From assembly GCA_030867875.1 (NCBI GenBank), contig JAOWCC010000577.1:84611740-84675739 (forward strand): DNA of 64,000 nt, read 5' to 3'. The stretch comes from Actinernus sp. WN-2022 (taxonomy: Eukaryota; Cnidaria; Anthozoa; Actiniaria; Actinernidae). A program made the position numbers and the translations under genes. Below, in pieces: positions 54,555 to 63,842 of this stretch. The notes beneath the pieces were generated by a model that ran no database searches, was not told where the DNA came from, and saw only the letters and a list, made by a program, of their open reading frames with translations. Every line of letters begins with the position of its first letter. Position 1 is the stretch's first letter.

Positions 54555-54866
54555 ATAGCTAGCTTTGCGTTTTTTATCCAGTCTATTATTATTATTGGAC
54601 TCCCACTCATGTAAAAGTCTTTTTACAAAGTGCCAATAAACAATCGCTGTATGTCTGTCTGTTTGTCCTCGGAAGTCCAGCAATTGTTGGGTCCGGTTTC
54701 CTCGGTTCAGTTTTCTTGAATCATTTGTAATCATGTTCATACGCTAGACCAGGTACAGTTATCTTCTGTTCTCTAGTTCGGTCAGTTCTAAATCCCCTAA
54801 TTAGCTAGATATACAAAATACAGCTTCACAAAGTACAGTAAGCCTCCGAACAGTTAAGGTCTTAGG

Positions 54867-55260
54867 CCCGGGGGGCGGGGGGAATCCCTTATGTGAGGGG
54901 TACATGGATGCTCGTCGTACCTTTTAGGGGTATAAATCAGGAGTTTGGTACCACTTAGGGTATCCACGATCAAACACAGATATTTCTATGTAAAGCGGTA
55001 ACTTTTAGGGGTCGGGTGTCACCGAATGCTAGAGAAGTGACAGCGCTTTTGAAAACAACAAGGAAGAATTTGCTTGATGATACAACATGTTAATAACAAT
55101 AAAAGGCATCGAAAGTTTAAAATGTTGGCATGTTTTTATCGTTACCTTTTAGGGGTCAAAATAAGCTTAAGCCACGCCCATTTTAGGACCTCTTAGGGGT
55201 CAAATCGAAAATGCCCGAAGAGCATCCCTACCCCTTTTATATGGGATCCCCCCCGGGGGG
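54867..55260. mobile_element. 394-bp hAT-like MITE with 8-bp target duplication
   Basis: GTCTTAGG occurs directly before (54859-54866) and after (55261-55268) a segment with inverted ends (CCCGGGGGGCGGGGGGAATC / GATCCCCCCCGGGGGG). Subterminal inverted copies of GGGGTA...GATGCTC are present. Three internal CTTTTAGGGGT motifs occur. An 8-bp duplication is the hAT signature. Confidence 0.8.
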
Positions 55261-55460
55261 GTCTTAGGTTTCTTGGCCACATTCTTCTATTTCAGCTACA
55301 ATTGTTGCCAACACATGTCCCAGCTTCTTTCAATCTCTTCCCTTCCCATCGACCCATTTCCTTCCCATCGTCCCATTCCCTTGCCCGCCACCCCTAATGC
55401 TGCGCATTAGACTCCTGTTTGATGCCTGGGTGCGAATACCCGCACTAACACAAAAACCTC

Positions 55461-55901
55461 ACAACGAGGTACCACGTTTTCACTTAACAACGCGGTATCG
55501 CGTTGTCGCTTCCACGTTGTCGCTTCACAACGTCGTACCACATTGTCGCTTAGCTTCACAACGCCGCGTTGTCGCTTTACAACACGGTACCGCGTTGTCG
55601 CCTCCATGTTGTGAAGCGTCACAACGCAGTACCGCGTTGTCGTTTCCACGTTGTCGCTTCACAACACGGTACCGCGTTGTCTCTTCCACGTTGTGAAGCG
55701 TCACAACGCAGTACCGCGTTGTCATTTCCACGTTGTCGTTTCACAACACGGTACCGCGTTGTCGCTTCCACGTTGTCAATACACAACACGGTACTGCGTT
55801 GTCGTTTCCACGTTGTCGCTACACAACGCGGTACCTCGTTGTCATTTCCACGTTGTCACCTCGCAACAACGTGGTAGGGAAATGACCCTTGTCGGCTTCC
55901 G
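55461..55901. repeat. outer palindrome array A, right (inverted)
   Basis: About 420 bp of CACAACGCGGTACCGCGTTG / TCGCTTCCACGTTGTCGCTT-type units, longer than the left array and mirrored to it, ending GACCCTTGTCGGCTTCCG. Overlapping open frames on both strands (rich in His, Arg, Thr and Val) come from the repeat itself. Confidence 0.85.
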
Positions 55902-55984
55902 TACAATCCAATTTGTCAGCGACAATGTGCAATCTGAATGGTTTCGTGAGCAATCACCGATTCTGAGTATTCTGAGTATTTGAC

Positions 55985-56345
55985 AAGAATTGGCGTCGTC
56001 TGTGATACCTGTGGCGAGGCATTAGGTCGCGTAGCCGAGATAAGCCGCGGATTAGTGCCTTCCTGTAACTGTGGTGCAGGTATAAATTTCCTTTTCTGTT
56101 AAGATGTACGCCATCCGCTAGAAAAATTGGTTCGCGGCTGAAGTTAAGTTGAGCGTGCTCTTGGAACCTAAGAAAAGGTATAGAGCGCGCTATGTTTCTC
56201 AAGACCCTATTAAAATGTTTAACTCGGGTATTATAATTCGGAAGACGAGTAGGAACAACTTTTCGCGGAAGTGCTTGACTTAGTATGATCAGTTTTACTT
56301 TAAAGTTGCTATGTAAATTACTCGCCAGGTGACCTAATGACAGAT
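55985..56345 (-). pseudogene. C-terminal fragment of an SGNH-hydrolase-like retroelement protein
   Basis: The minus-strand frame contains LIILSQALPRK, then FNRVLRNIARSIPFLRFQEH and FLADGVHLNRKGN. The DGVHLN is block V (Asp-x-x-His) of an SGNH/GDSL hydrolase; block I and the catalytic Ser are missing. Such domains are found in cnidarian retroelement proteins. It borders the Gypsy remnant but its family differs from the 49-kb LINE ORF1. Whether it belongs to the Gypsy (after its chromodomain) or to another element is unresolved. Confidence 0.5.
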
Positions 56346-56384
56346 AAACGCGTATTAGCCCCTATGTGTTAATAGCGTTTAACT

Positions 56385-58095
56385 CAGTTACGTGGCTTTG
56401 TTGTGAAAATTATCTAAGAGTCTCTGATCGAGAATGTTTTCTCGTGGCTCCCAAGTGCATTCTGAGATTGGGTAACCGACCCACTCAACTAAGTACTGCG
56501 GTTTTCCGCCTGATATCGACCTGGTGTGGCTTAGGAGTCGATGTGACAATCTTTTGCGTATCGGCCTGCGGTGTTAGTACATTATTTTGATCTACTTGTT
56601 GAGCTGATACCGTAATTTCCGCGTTTTCTCTAAGACTGTCGCTAGGCAACTCAGTAATATCGATATCTGGAGTTAACAACTCTTGTTGCCCTGGCGGGTC
56701 AAGATGTCTGTCATCGGGATTGTAATAAGGTTTCATTCCTGATTCGCCGCGTGAACTACGGTGCTAACCTGCTTATTATCGAAATTTCTAAGCGAAAAAT
56801 TGACTGCACCCAGGCATTTCGTTATTCTGTACGGGCCGTGCCAATTGTGAAGCAGTTTATTTGATAAGCCTTTCTTTGTTTTTGGGGTGTAGACCCAAAC
56901 CCTTTGTCCTAGTGAAAAGTTTGGTTCGTTCGTTGTTCTATCGTAATTTGCTTTCATTTTCTGCTGCGCTCTCTGAGTATTTTCCCTGGCAATTTTCTGA
57001 CTCACTTCGATTTGTTTCACGATCCTACTCCTATGTTCCACAATAGAAGTAGATACCTCTGTTTCAGCAAGCAACCTAGTATCCATGGGAAGTCGCGGTT
57101 CGCGCCCATACAACAAATAAAACGGTGAATCCCCTGTGGTTTATGAGGCAGATGTGAGGTAAGCAAATAGAGTTCCCGGAAGAAATATATCCCAGTCTTT
57201 CTGGTTCATACTAACATACATAGACAAGGATTGAAGTAGTGTCGAGTTTAATTTTTCACCCCGACCGTCGGTCTGTGGGTGGTATGCTGTCGTGTTAAGT
57301 TTCCGAATACGAAACATTTTACACACCTCTGCTATTAAGGCGGACATAAAATTAGACCCTCTGTCAGATAACAAGGTTCTAGGAGCACTGTGCCGGAAAA
57401 TGATCTCATCTATTAGTAATCGTGCGATTACGTGTGATTCTATGGTTTTCACCGCAAAGGCTTCTGGCCAGCGGGTTAGGTAGTCACTAAACACAACTAT
57501 GTATCGATTTCCGGAGTTTGACGCTGGAAACGGCCCTAAAAAATCCACCGCCAGTCGATCGAACGCGCCCTCGACAGGAATTGGCAGTAACGGGGCTTTG
57601 TGCTTGTTTTGTGGTGCCTTACGCGTTGCGCAGTCTATACAAGTTCTAATCCAGTGACGTACATCGGCATACATTCCACTCCAGTAATAGCGATCTCGTA
57701 GCTTGTCATAGGTCTTATAGAGTCCAAAATGACATCCGGAGATATCATCATGTGCGTTTACTAACACCTCATGTTTTAGTGCGGCCGGGATCACTAGTTG
57801 GGCTGTGAGTCCCTTTCCCCCTCGTTTTTCCGAACTGTTAACATGATAAATCAAATGTTCTTCGTTTAGATAGAAAACATCTTCGGCCAACAAAATTATA
57901 CGCGCCTTTGCGGAATCGTTAGGTACTTCGGCCCAGTCTAGGTATTCGATCAGATCTCTGAGGTCTGGATCCCTCCTTTGGTATTCGCGAATACTACTAC
58001 TCTGTATACATGCCCGATCTAGTGCTATTGAAGAAGTTGCGTGTCTATTGCTATCATGCCTGTTGGATTGTAATGAGCTATTTTTAAGTAAACAA
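56385..58095 (-). pseudogene. Ty3/Gypsy integrase with chromodomain
   Basis: Minus strand from about 58095. There is an HHCC zinc-binding region (HDDISGCHFG...CIDCATRK, about 57760-57615), then the rve core with first Asp in LAVDFLGPFP (about 57550), second Asp in LLSDRGSNF (about 57365) and Glu in HPQTDGRGEKLNSTL (about 57250). A stop/shift near 57140 leads to [15 protein letters not shown] and the GPY/F-type C-terminus ([29 protein letters not shown]). After another shift near 56505 comes a chromodomain ([20 protein letters not shown]). It lacks protease, RT and RNase H, which should lie upstream where the LINE now sits. Confidence 0.8.
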
Positions 58096-58096
58096 C

Positions 58097-61000
58097 AACA
58101 ACATCTTTATTGTACCCTTTAAAATTACAATAGAGAAATATAAACATAAGGAAGTTGAAAATAATATAGGGTACTGGCTTCCAGAAATAACTTAAAAGCT
58201 AAAAATGCCTGGAAGCCAGATTTCAAGTAAGAAAATTACATTATTAGGTCGGGTACAATTCACACACAGGCACAAAACACACAAACTTAGGCACAAATAA
58301 AATAAAAACCCTAATATTCTATTTTAACGCACAATTGAAGTAATGTATTTACTTAGTTTAATTGATTTTGTATAAAAGGAAAAGAGAAAGGAGAAAAGAG
58401 AAAACAGTCATATTATCTTGAGAAATAGGCAGGGTCAGTATTTACATAAAAAAATGTTTTTTAATCTTGTTTTAAATTGTCTCAGTGAGGTTAATAATTT
58501 TATTTGTTCTTCAATTGAATTCCAATTTTTTGGTCCCTGAAATCTAATATTAAATTGGCCGTAGTTTGTTCTAGCTCTTGGTAGATAATAGGACTGTTTT
58601 GCTGCAGATCGTGTGTTATAATTATGAATTTCATTGACAGGAGTAAATAGAAAATTAAAGACTGAAGGCAAAAGCTGATTGTGGAATTTAAACATAAATA
58701 CTGAGATATGGATTGAAGCAAGATCAGATAACTTAATAATATTCAATTTCTTAAATAGAGGGCTTGAAGGCTCATCAAATTTTGAAAATGTTATGATGCG
58801 CATGGCTTTTTTTTGCAAAATATAAAGAGGTTGGAGAGTAGTTGGGTATGTGCTACCCCAAATAATTATACCATATATTAAAAATGGGTAAATCAATGCA
58901 TAATAGAGGTTGATAAGAATTGAAATGTCAACATAGTATCGTATTTTAGACAAAATACCTATGCTTCTCTTTATTTTTTTAGTAATGTAGTCAAGTTGAG
59001 GTTTCCAGCTTAAATTAGAGTCAATGTGAATTCCAAGGTATTTTATGCATGTGTCTTGTCGAAGAGGCTTATCATTTATAAAAAGTTCAACATTGTAGGT
59101 TATTTTCTTTTGGGGTGGGTGAAAAATTACAAAATTAGATTTTTCTACATTAAGTGACAACTTATTTGCACACAGCCAGACATGAATGTTGTTTAGCTCG
59201 ATATTGATATTGGTTTGCAAAGTAGAAAGATTTTTGTGTCGATAAAATAAATTAGCATCATCAGCAAATAGGTGGAAATCAAAGAGGTCAGAACACAGAT
59301 GAAAGTCATTAATGTAGAGCAAGAATAGTAGTGGTCCAAGGACAGACCGCTGGGGAACACCGCATGAAACATCAGTTGGATTTGAGGTTGTATTATTTAT
59401 GGTTACAGTTTGCTGGCGGTTACTGAGGTATGATACAAACCAGTTTTTAGCGATACCCCTAATACCATAATATTCAAGTTTTTTTTATTAATATTGTATG
59501 ATTTACGGTATCGAATGCTTTACTAAAGTCTAGAAATATTCCACATGAAAAATCACGTTCATCAATTGCTCTTTGAATTTTATCGATAATGCTAAGAATT
59601 GCATGGTCAGTGGAATGTTTGGCTCGAAAGCCAAATTGTTTATCAAAAAACATTTTTTTTCTTTTCAAGGAAGTCCAGCAATCTGTTACACATTAGCTTC
59701 TCTAAGAGTTTATTAAAAACAGAAAGAAGAGAGATTGGGCGGTAATTTGAGAGGCAAGTTTGTGAATCTTTTTTGTACACAGGTATTACATTTGATAATT
59801 TGAAATTGCTTGGGACTATACCTGCTGAAAAAGAAGCATTAAATAAAGTTTCTAAGGGCTTAGAGATTACTGTTTTTAGAATTTTTAAGATATTAATTGG
59901 AATACTAAAAGGACCATTAGCTTTGCCAGTTTTGAGATTGGAGATTTCTGTTTCAATTTCAGAGGCAGTAGTGGGAAAAATACAAAAGCTGTTACACGAT
60001 GGGGACTTTAAATAGTCCATGGGCGATTTTTGAAAATCTGGTATTAGACTAGCTAAATTTTTGCCTACATTAGAAAAATAGTTATTAAATGCATTAGCAA
60101 TCATTAATGGATCAGTCATCTCAAGATTATCTTCAACAATTTTATAAATTTTCTGACTGGCTTTTGGTTTGAAGTGAATAATTTGTTTGATTCCATTCCA
60201 GATTCTCTTACTATCATTGATATTTTCCAAAAAATAGTGATTGTAATACTGCCTTTTGCTGATTTTCAAAAGGTGATTCAGTTTGTTTCTATAATATTTA
60301 AATTTACAATGACAGTAAGATGATTTTGTTTTTAGAAATTTCTTATATAGTTTATTCTTAACACATATTGATCTTTTAATTGCAGGAGTTATCCATGATT
60401 TTGACCGGAGTTTAACTTCTCTTTTAGAGAGCTGTTTAACAGGAATATGCTTGTCTATTATGTCTGATATTCTAGAATAAAATAAATCAAACATGCAAGA
60501 AGGATCAACTGTGGATGTAAATACTGTTTCCCAATTGATGGATTGAATTTCATTGGTTAATGTATCCTCATTCAATTTTGAAAAATCTCTTTTATATATT
60601 TTAACATTAGGTGGAAGAGAGGAAAACTTATTAATAATTACAAAATTGGGTAAATGATCTGTCAAATCGTATACCAAGTTACCACTGATAATAAAATGTT
60701 CAATAGAATTAAAGAAAATGTTATCAATTAGTGTAGAAGAGTGATCAGTAATTCTAGTTGGCTGTAAGATTTGAGGTTGGAAAAAGAAAGAACCAAGAGA
60801 GTTGAGGAAATTTTCAGAGGCAGGATGTGATTCAATTTTCATCAGGTCTATGTTCATGTCCCCCATAAATAAGCAGAGTTTATTTTCCTGGTGGATTTTT
60901 TCTATGGTTAAATTAATATAATCTATAAAATTTTCTAAGTTTCCATTAGGATGTCTATATATAACTCCGCATATTATATTAGGTTGGCCAACAAACTGGG

Positions 61001-61570
61001 TTTCTATCCAAAGAGTTTCAAAATCCATATTAGAGGTTGTCAATTCTGACCGAATAGTAAGATTCAAATTATTTTTAACATAAAAACCAACCCCCCCTGC
61101 ATTTGAAAGACTGGGTTGAGAGATTAAATTATATCCTGGTATGTTGACATTTAACAATATATTCTTATCAACTCTAAATTTAGTTTCAGTAAGTCCAATT
61201 AATGAAAATGAGAAGTTTAAATCAGAAAGCATATGCAGCAAATTATCATGGTTAGCTGCTAAACTTCTAATGTTACAATTTAAAGCCGAGAATGATTTAG
61301 GATCTGATGAGCATTCATTAATATCAGAGTCACTGTGAAAGTCATGGGTGGTATAATATCTAAAATTTTGATCTAGGGGCATATTCAAGTCAACATCTAA
61401 ATCGGTCAAATGGGGAATATTTGAAACAGGGGAAGTTATATTAAGCCAAGGCAAATTACTAAACTCGGTTATTCTATCTGAGATTTCAGATATATCAAGA
61501 GAACTGCCCAAACAAATAGAGCAATCTATACTTGAGTCAGTAGCTAATAGTCTAGACATAGTTAATTTAA
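58097..61570 (-). mobile_element. LINE (CR1/L2-like), nearly intact, inserted in the Gypsy remnant
   Basis: The single large ORF region 61559-58435 is followed by a 3' UTR ending in GTACAATAAAGATG then (TTG)n (58100-58130 on the plus strand). That is the short-repeat 3' end typical of CR1/L2-group LINEs. It divides Gypsy gag (61580-62510) from Gypsy integrase (up to 58095). Confidence 0.8.
58435..61559 (-). pseudogene. LINE ORF2 endonuclease-reverse transcriptase, two homopolymer shifts
   Basis: The start at 61559 gives MSRLLATDSSIDCS. The AP-endonuclease domain has ALNCNIRSLAANHDN, LIGLTETKF (catalytic Glu), LCLFMGDMNIDL, STLIDNIFF and DLTDHLP (final Asp-His). The RT has NGPFSIPINIL, SNYRPISLLSVFNKLLEK, FGFRAKHSTDHA, FLDFSKAFDTVNH (motif A), GVPQRSVLGPLLFLLYINDF (motif B region) and FHLFADDANLF (FADD, about 59260). 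The C-terminal region ends KTRLKNIFLCKY at 58435. Only two breaks exist, one in a T-run at 59645-59655 and one in a T-run near 59475. Both are one-base changes in homopolymers, so the copy is young or these are sequence errors. Confidence 0.85.
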
Positions 61571-61579
61571 CTATACATG

Positions 61580-62510
61580 TTAATTGTACTTAGCTTGAAC
61601 GCATTTTGATAATGTCATCGCTATTCTTGATATGTATAACATGACTGTGCTGGTCTCTACGCAGATAAATCTTACCAGCAACGCAGCAACTGATGGTTGT
61701 CGATCCTTATCTGTGATGAGCTTAAGCGCATTTACTATTTCCTCGCTAATCTGGAGTTGAGTGTCTGGCAGAGCCTCTTTCATTTTTCCAAAATGTTCCG
61801 CTGCGGTCACTATTTTTGGTTGTTCAAGGACAACATAGTTTTTGAGTTCTGGCCTCAACCCTTGAGCAAATAATTTACACTCTCCTCTTCTGGAAAATGT
61901 ATGCGCTGGCATAATCTCCGAATATCTGAACAGTAATTTGCTACGTATACTAATTCCCCTTTTGTTTGTTCCCGGTCGTTTAACTTTTGGCGGAGTAGCC
62001 ATTTAGTTGCATTTGAATCAAACTGGCTTTTTAGTGCGTCCGTTAACTTGGTTAGATTTTTCGTTTCTCCCTCTGGTACATTGTTGTACCACACTCTCGC
62101 ATGTCCTGATACATAAAGGGGAAGTGCTTGGGCTCTCTTTTCTGGCGAGTAATTGAAACACTCTGCTGTTCTTATGAAATCTCTTATAAATTCATTGACA
62201 TTTTCGTCGCCTTCTCCACTAAATTTTGGAAACTTTATGCTGCCTTTGGCGCCGAGACAGTCCGTGTTTTCTTCAAATTGTTTTGTTAATGCCGCGATAT
62301 TTTTTTTAAGCTTTTCATCGGTTAGTTTCGCTTATTCGTTATTTCCTTGATAACCTGCTCCGCGAATTCTTTGTATTCAGCCATGTGAATGTTAGTTGCC
62401 AACGCGGTGTTAGTGTTAGGATTAAGGACCGAATCTGTATGCTTTTGAAAAATCTCCTCTTTCGCTGTGCCCTGGGCCTTAGATAGAAGTTCTAGTTTTC
62501 CCCTGGTCAA
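61580..62510 (-). pseudogene. Ty3/Gypsy gag remnant
   Basis: Minus-strand frames carry VWYNNVPEGETKNLTKLTDA then LKSQFDSNATKWLLRQKLND, and SDIRRLCQRIHFPEEESVNY then LFAQGLRPELKNYVV. This is the retrotransposon-gag/capsid pattern of Gypsy elements. An upstream piece (about 62510-62325, MTRGKLELLSKAQ...EYKEFAEQVIKEI) is the gag N-terminus. Frames are shifted near 61880 and 62330. No CCHC zinc knuckle remains. The frame ends beside the LINE, and the missing protease-RT-RNase H should have followed. Confidence 0.65.
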
Positions 62511-62514
62511 CAGA

Positions 62515-63060
62515 TTGGCAAAGTTTGTGGAGGCGAGTCCATCTAAGTTCCAAAATTAGCTAAAGCTGGTCATTAAACTACTATTTTAGTATACATAAAC
62601 ATTCTAACGAACTAAATATACATACCAGAATCTCTACTAATTTTAAAACATTCTTACGCTACGTTTGTTTTATATGAAATACGAGCTGGCTGGGCTCCCC
62701 TAGTTCCCAATTTAAACAACATTTCTGTCCTACCTCTGTTCTCCACCAGTCTGTTACGGAGTTGGTACGAGTTAGACGTCGACTCGGTAACGAAGTTAAC
62801 TTTAATCCATTTGTCTGCGGGGAGGTACCGGTTTAGACTGTTACAACTTCACTCAGTACTTTCTGTTACGAGTTGTCCCTCTCTGTCTCTTTCTGTTACA
62901 AGATGTGCTATATTTATGGTCATTGCTATGTGCTGTTTGCGACCGGACGATAATCGTAGAAATACCAAACAACTGACGGGTATACCACTAAATGAAATGT
63001 GGTCAGTAATCTACAAACCAAAGGGTGTTCGAACGGATGGTTGAAACATGTGTTGTAGCA
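62515..63060 (-). other. Gypsy leader, possible primer-binding site and LTR part
   Basis: TGGTGGAGAACAGAGG (minus strand, about 62749-62734) starts with the TGG expected of a tRNA primer-binding site. It is directly preceded (on the element strand) by a sequence that on the plus strand begins TGTTACGGAG (62753), a plausible LTR edge. No second LTR copy was found on the left side of the Gypsy remnant, so LTR boundaries cannot be confirmed. Confidence 0.3.
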
Positions 63061-63237
63061 GGTTTTATGTTTAACTTGTGCGAGCACGTTCGAGATAATT
63101 TACGGGGGTGGCAGTTTCCTCTTTTACGCGCTAAAACATACGTTTTGGTATTTTGTTATTCACATTCCTGGTAGTGGGTGTGTTCCTTACGGGTCGCTAA
63201 ATCGCGCCCTTACAACAGCTGGCTTAATTTGCTACAG

Positions 63238-63842
63238 GTTTGTCAGTTAACATTAAAGGCACAGGAAGTAAGTAAACAAACAAACACTATAGATCGAGTC
63301 AACAGTAACATAATAACTTCAATATTTTGTTTTTATGTTATAGCCATAATCGAACAAGAGAAAAAAAGAAAATATGCAGCAGAGCAGCGTTCGTCAAGTC
63401 ATATTCTATCTGAATATATACCCTCAGTAAGTGTTTATAAGTGTTTACCCATACCCTGCAGTAGCGGTGATCAAGATACCACTAAGGCAGTTGCAGAACG
63501 CGACGATTATAGGCCCAAGAAGGGTTTATTTATAAACAAGATAAATTATGTAAGTTTTAAAAGGAAATTCTACTCACTGGGTCCGATATCGCTTTCCCTG
63601 TTATTTTAGAACATTATTTTATAGTTTAATGCATTTTTTTCCAGCAAACCGGCGGTCCTGCTAACAACAATGTAAGTCACATCGTACATTTATATGACTT
63701 GATAAAAATAGGTGATATAATTAGAGGAGCGATTAACAAAGGTTAATATTTCCTTTTTTAGCCTGTGGGAACCAAAAGTAGAGGTTTATTTGGCCATCAT
63801 GCAATTAAACACATTGTTGGATATCGAAAGTGCAGAGTTTAA
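63238..63842 (+). CDS. candidate 3' end of a host gene, four small exons, unknown product
   Basis: Four segments are bounded by good acceptors and GTAAGT donors: 63238-63267 (30 nt), 63344-63549 (206 nt), 63645-63671 (27 nt) and 63763-63842 (ending TAA). Reading phase is maintained across all three introns (76, 95 and 91 bp). The reading goes SVNIKGTG into IIEQEKKRKYAAEQRSSSHI, then DYRPKKGLFINKINY, then QTGGPANNN and finally PVGTKSRGLFGHHAIKHIVG. The start lies further left or is lost. No family is recognised. Three identical GTAAGT donors with compatible phases are unlikely by chance, but the model is unsupported by expression. Alternatively, the middle exon could be read through as one long open frame (63178-63609). 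Confidence 0.35.

Larger units (their letters stand above)
49158..54667 (+). mobile_element. LINE retrotransposon with SGNH-esterase ORF1, ~5.5 kb, nearly full length
   Basis: The 5' UTR starts near GAGGCGAGGAGGGCGCTCGC. ORF1 is at 49312-51057 and ORF2 at 51089-54554. The 3' end has CAATAAACAATCGC followed by TGTATGTCTGTCTGTTTGTC (to about 54667). It interrupts the right arm of the palindromic element: GGAAGTCCAGCAATTGT at 54669-54686 matches the inverse of the left-arm sequence beyond block B (44568-44585). An esterase-bearing ORF1 is typical of the CR1/L2 group. Confidence 0.8.
44365..55903. mobile_element. giant palindromic (foldback-like) element with nested palindrome arrays
   Basis: The ends TACGGAAGCCGATAAGGGTC / GACCCTTGTCGGCTTCCGTA are inverted and about 95% alike over the first 65 bp; TA sits at each boundary. 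Inward on both sides come: an array of a 20-bp palindrome (A), a Gln-codon-like CTGAACTGAG-rich block (B), a spacer (C) and an array of about 75-bp units with a 17-bp palindrome (D). The order is mirrored on the right side. A 5.5-kb LINE and a hAT-like MITE were inserted into the right arm. Without them the element would be about 5.6 kb with a 2-kb core (46166-48189). No transposase is recognised. The architecture recalls FB/Galileo elements, but the sequence matches nothing I know. Confidence 0.65.

Noticed and set aside
55397..55983. Overlapping His/Arg/Thr-rich frames on both strands
   Set aside because: They arise from the palindromic array A and read similarly in several frames, so they are not genes.
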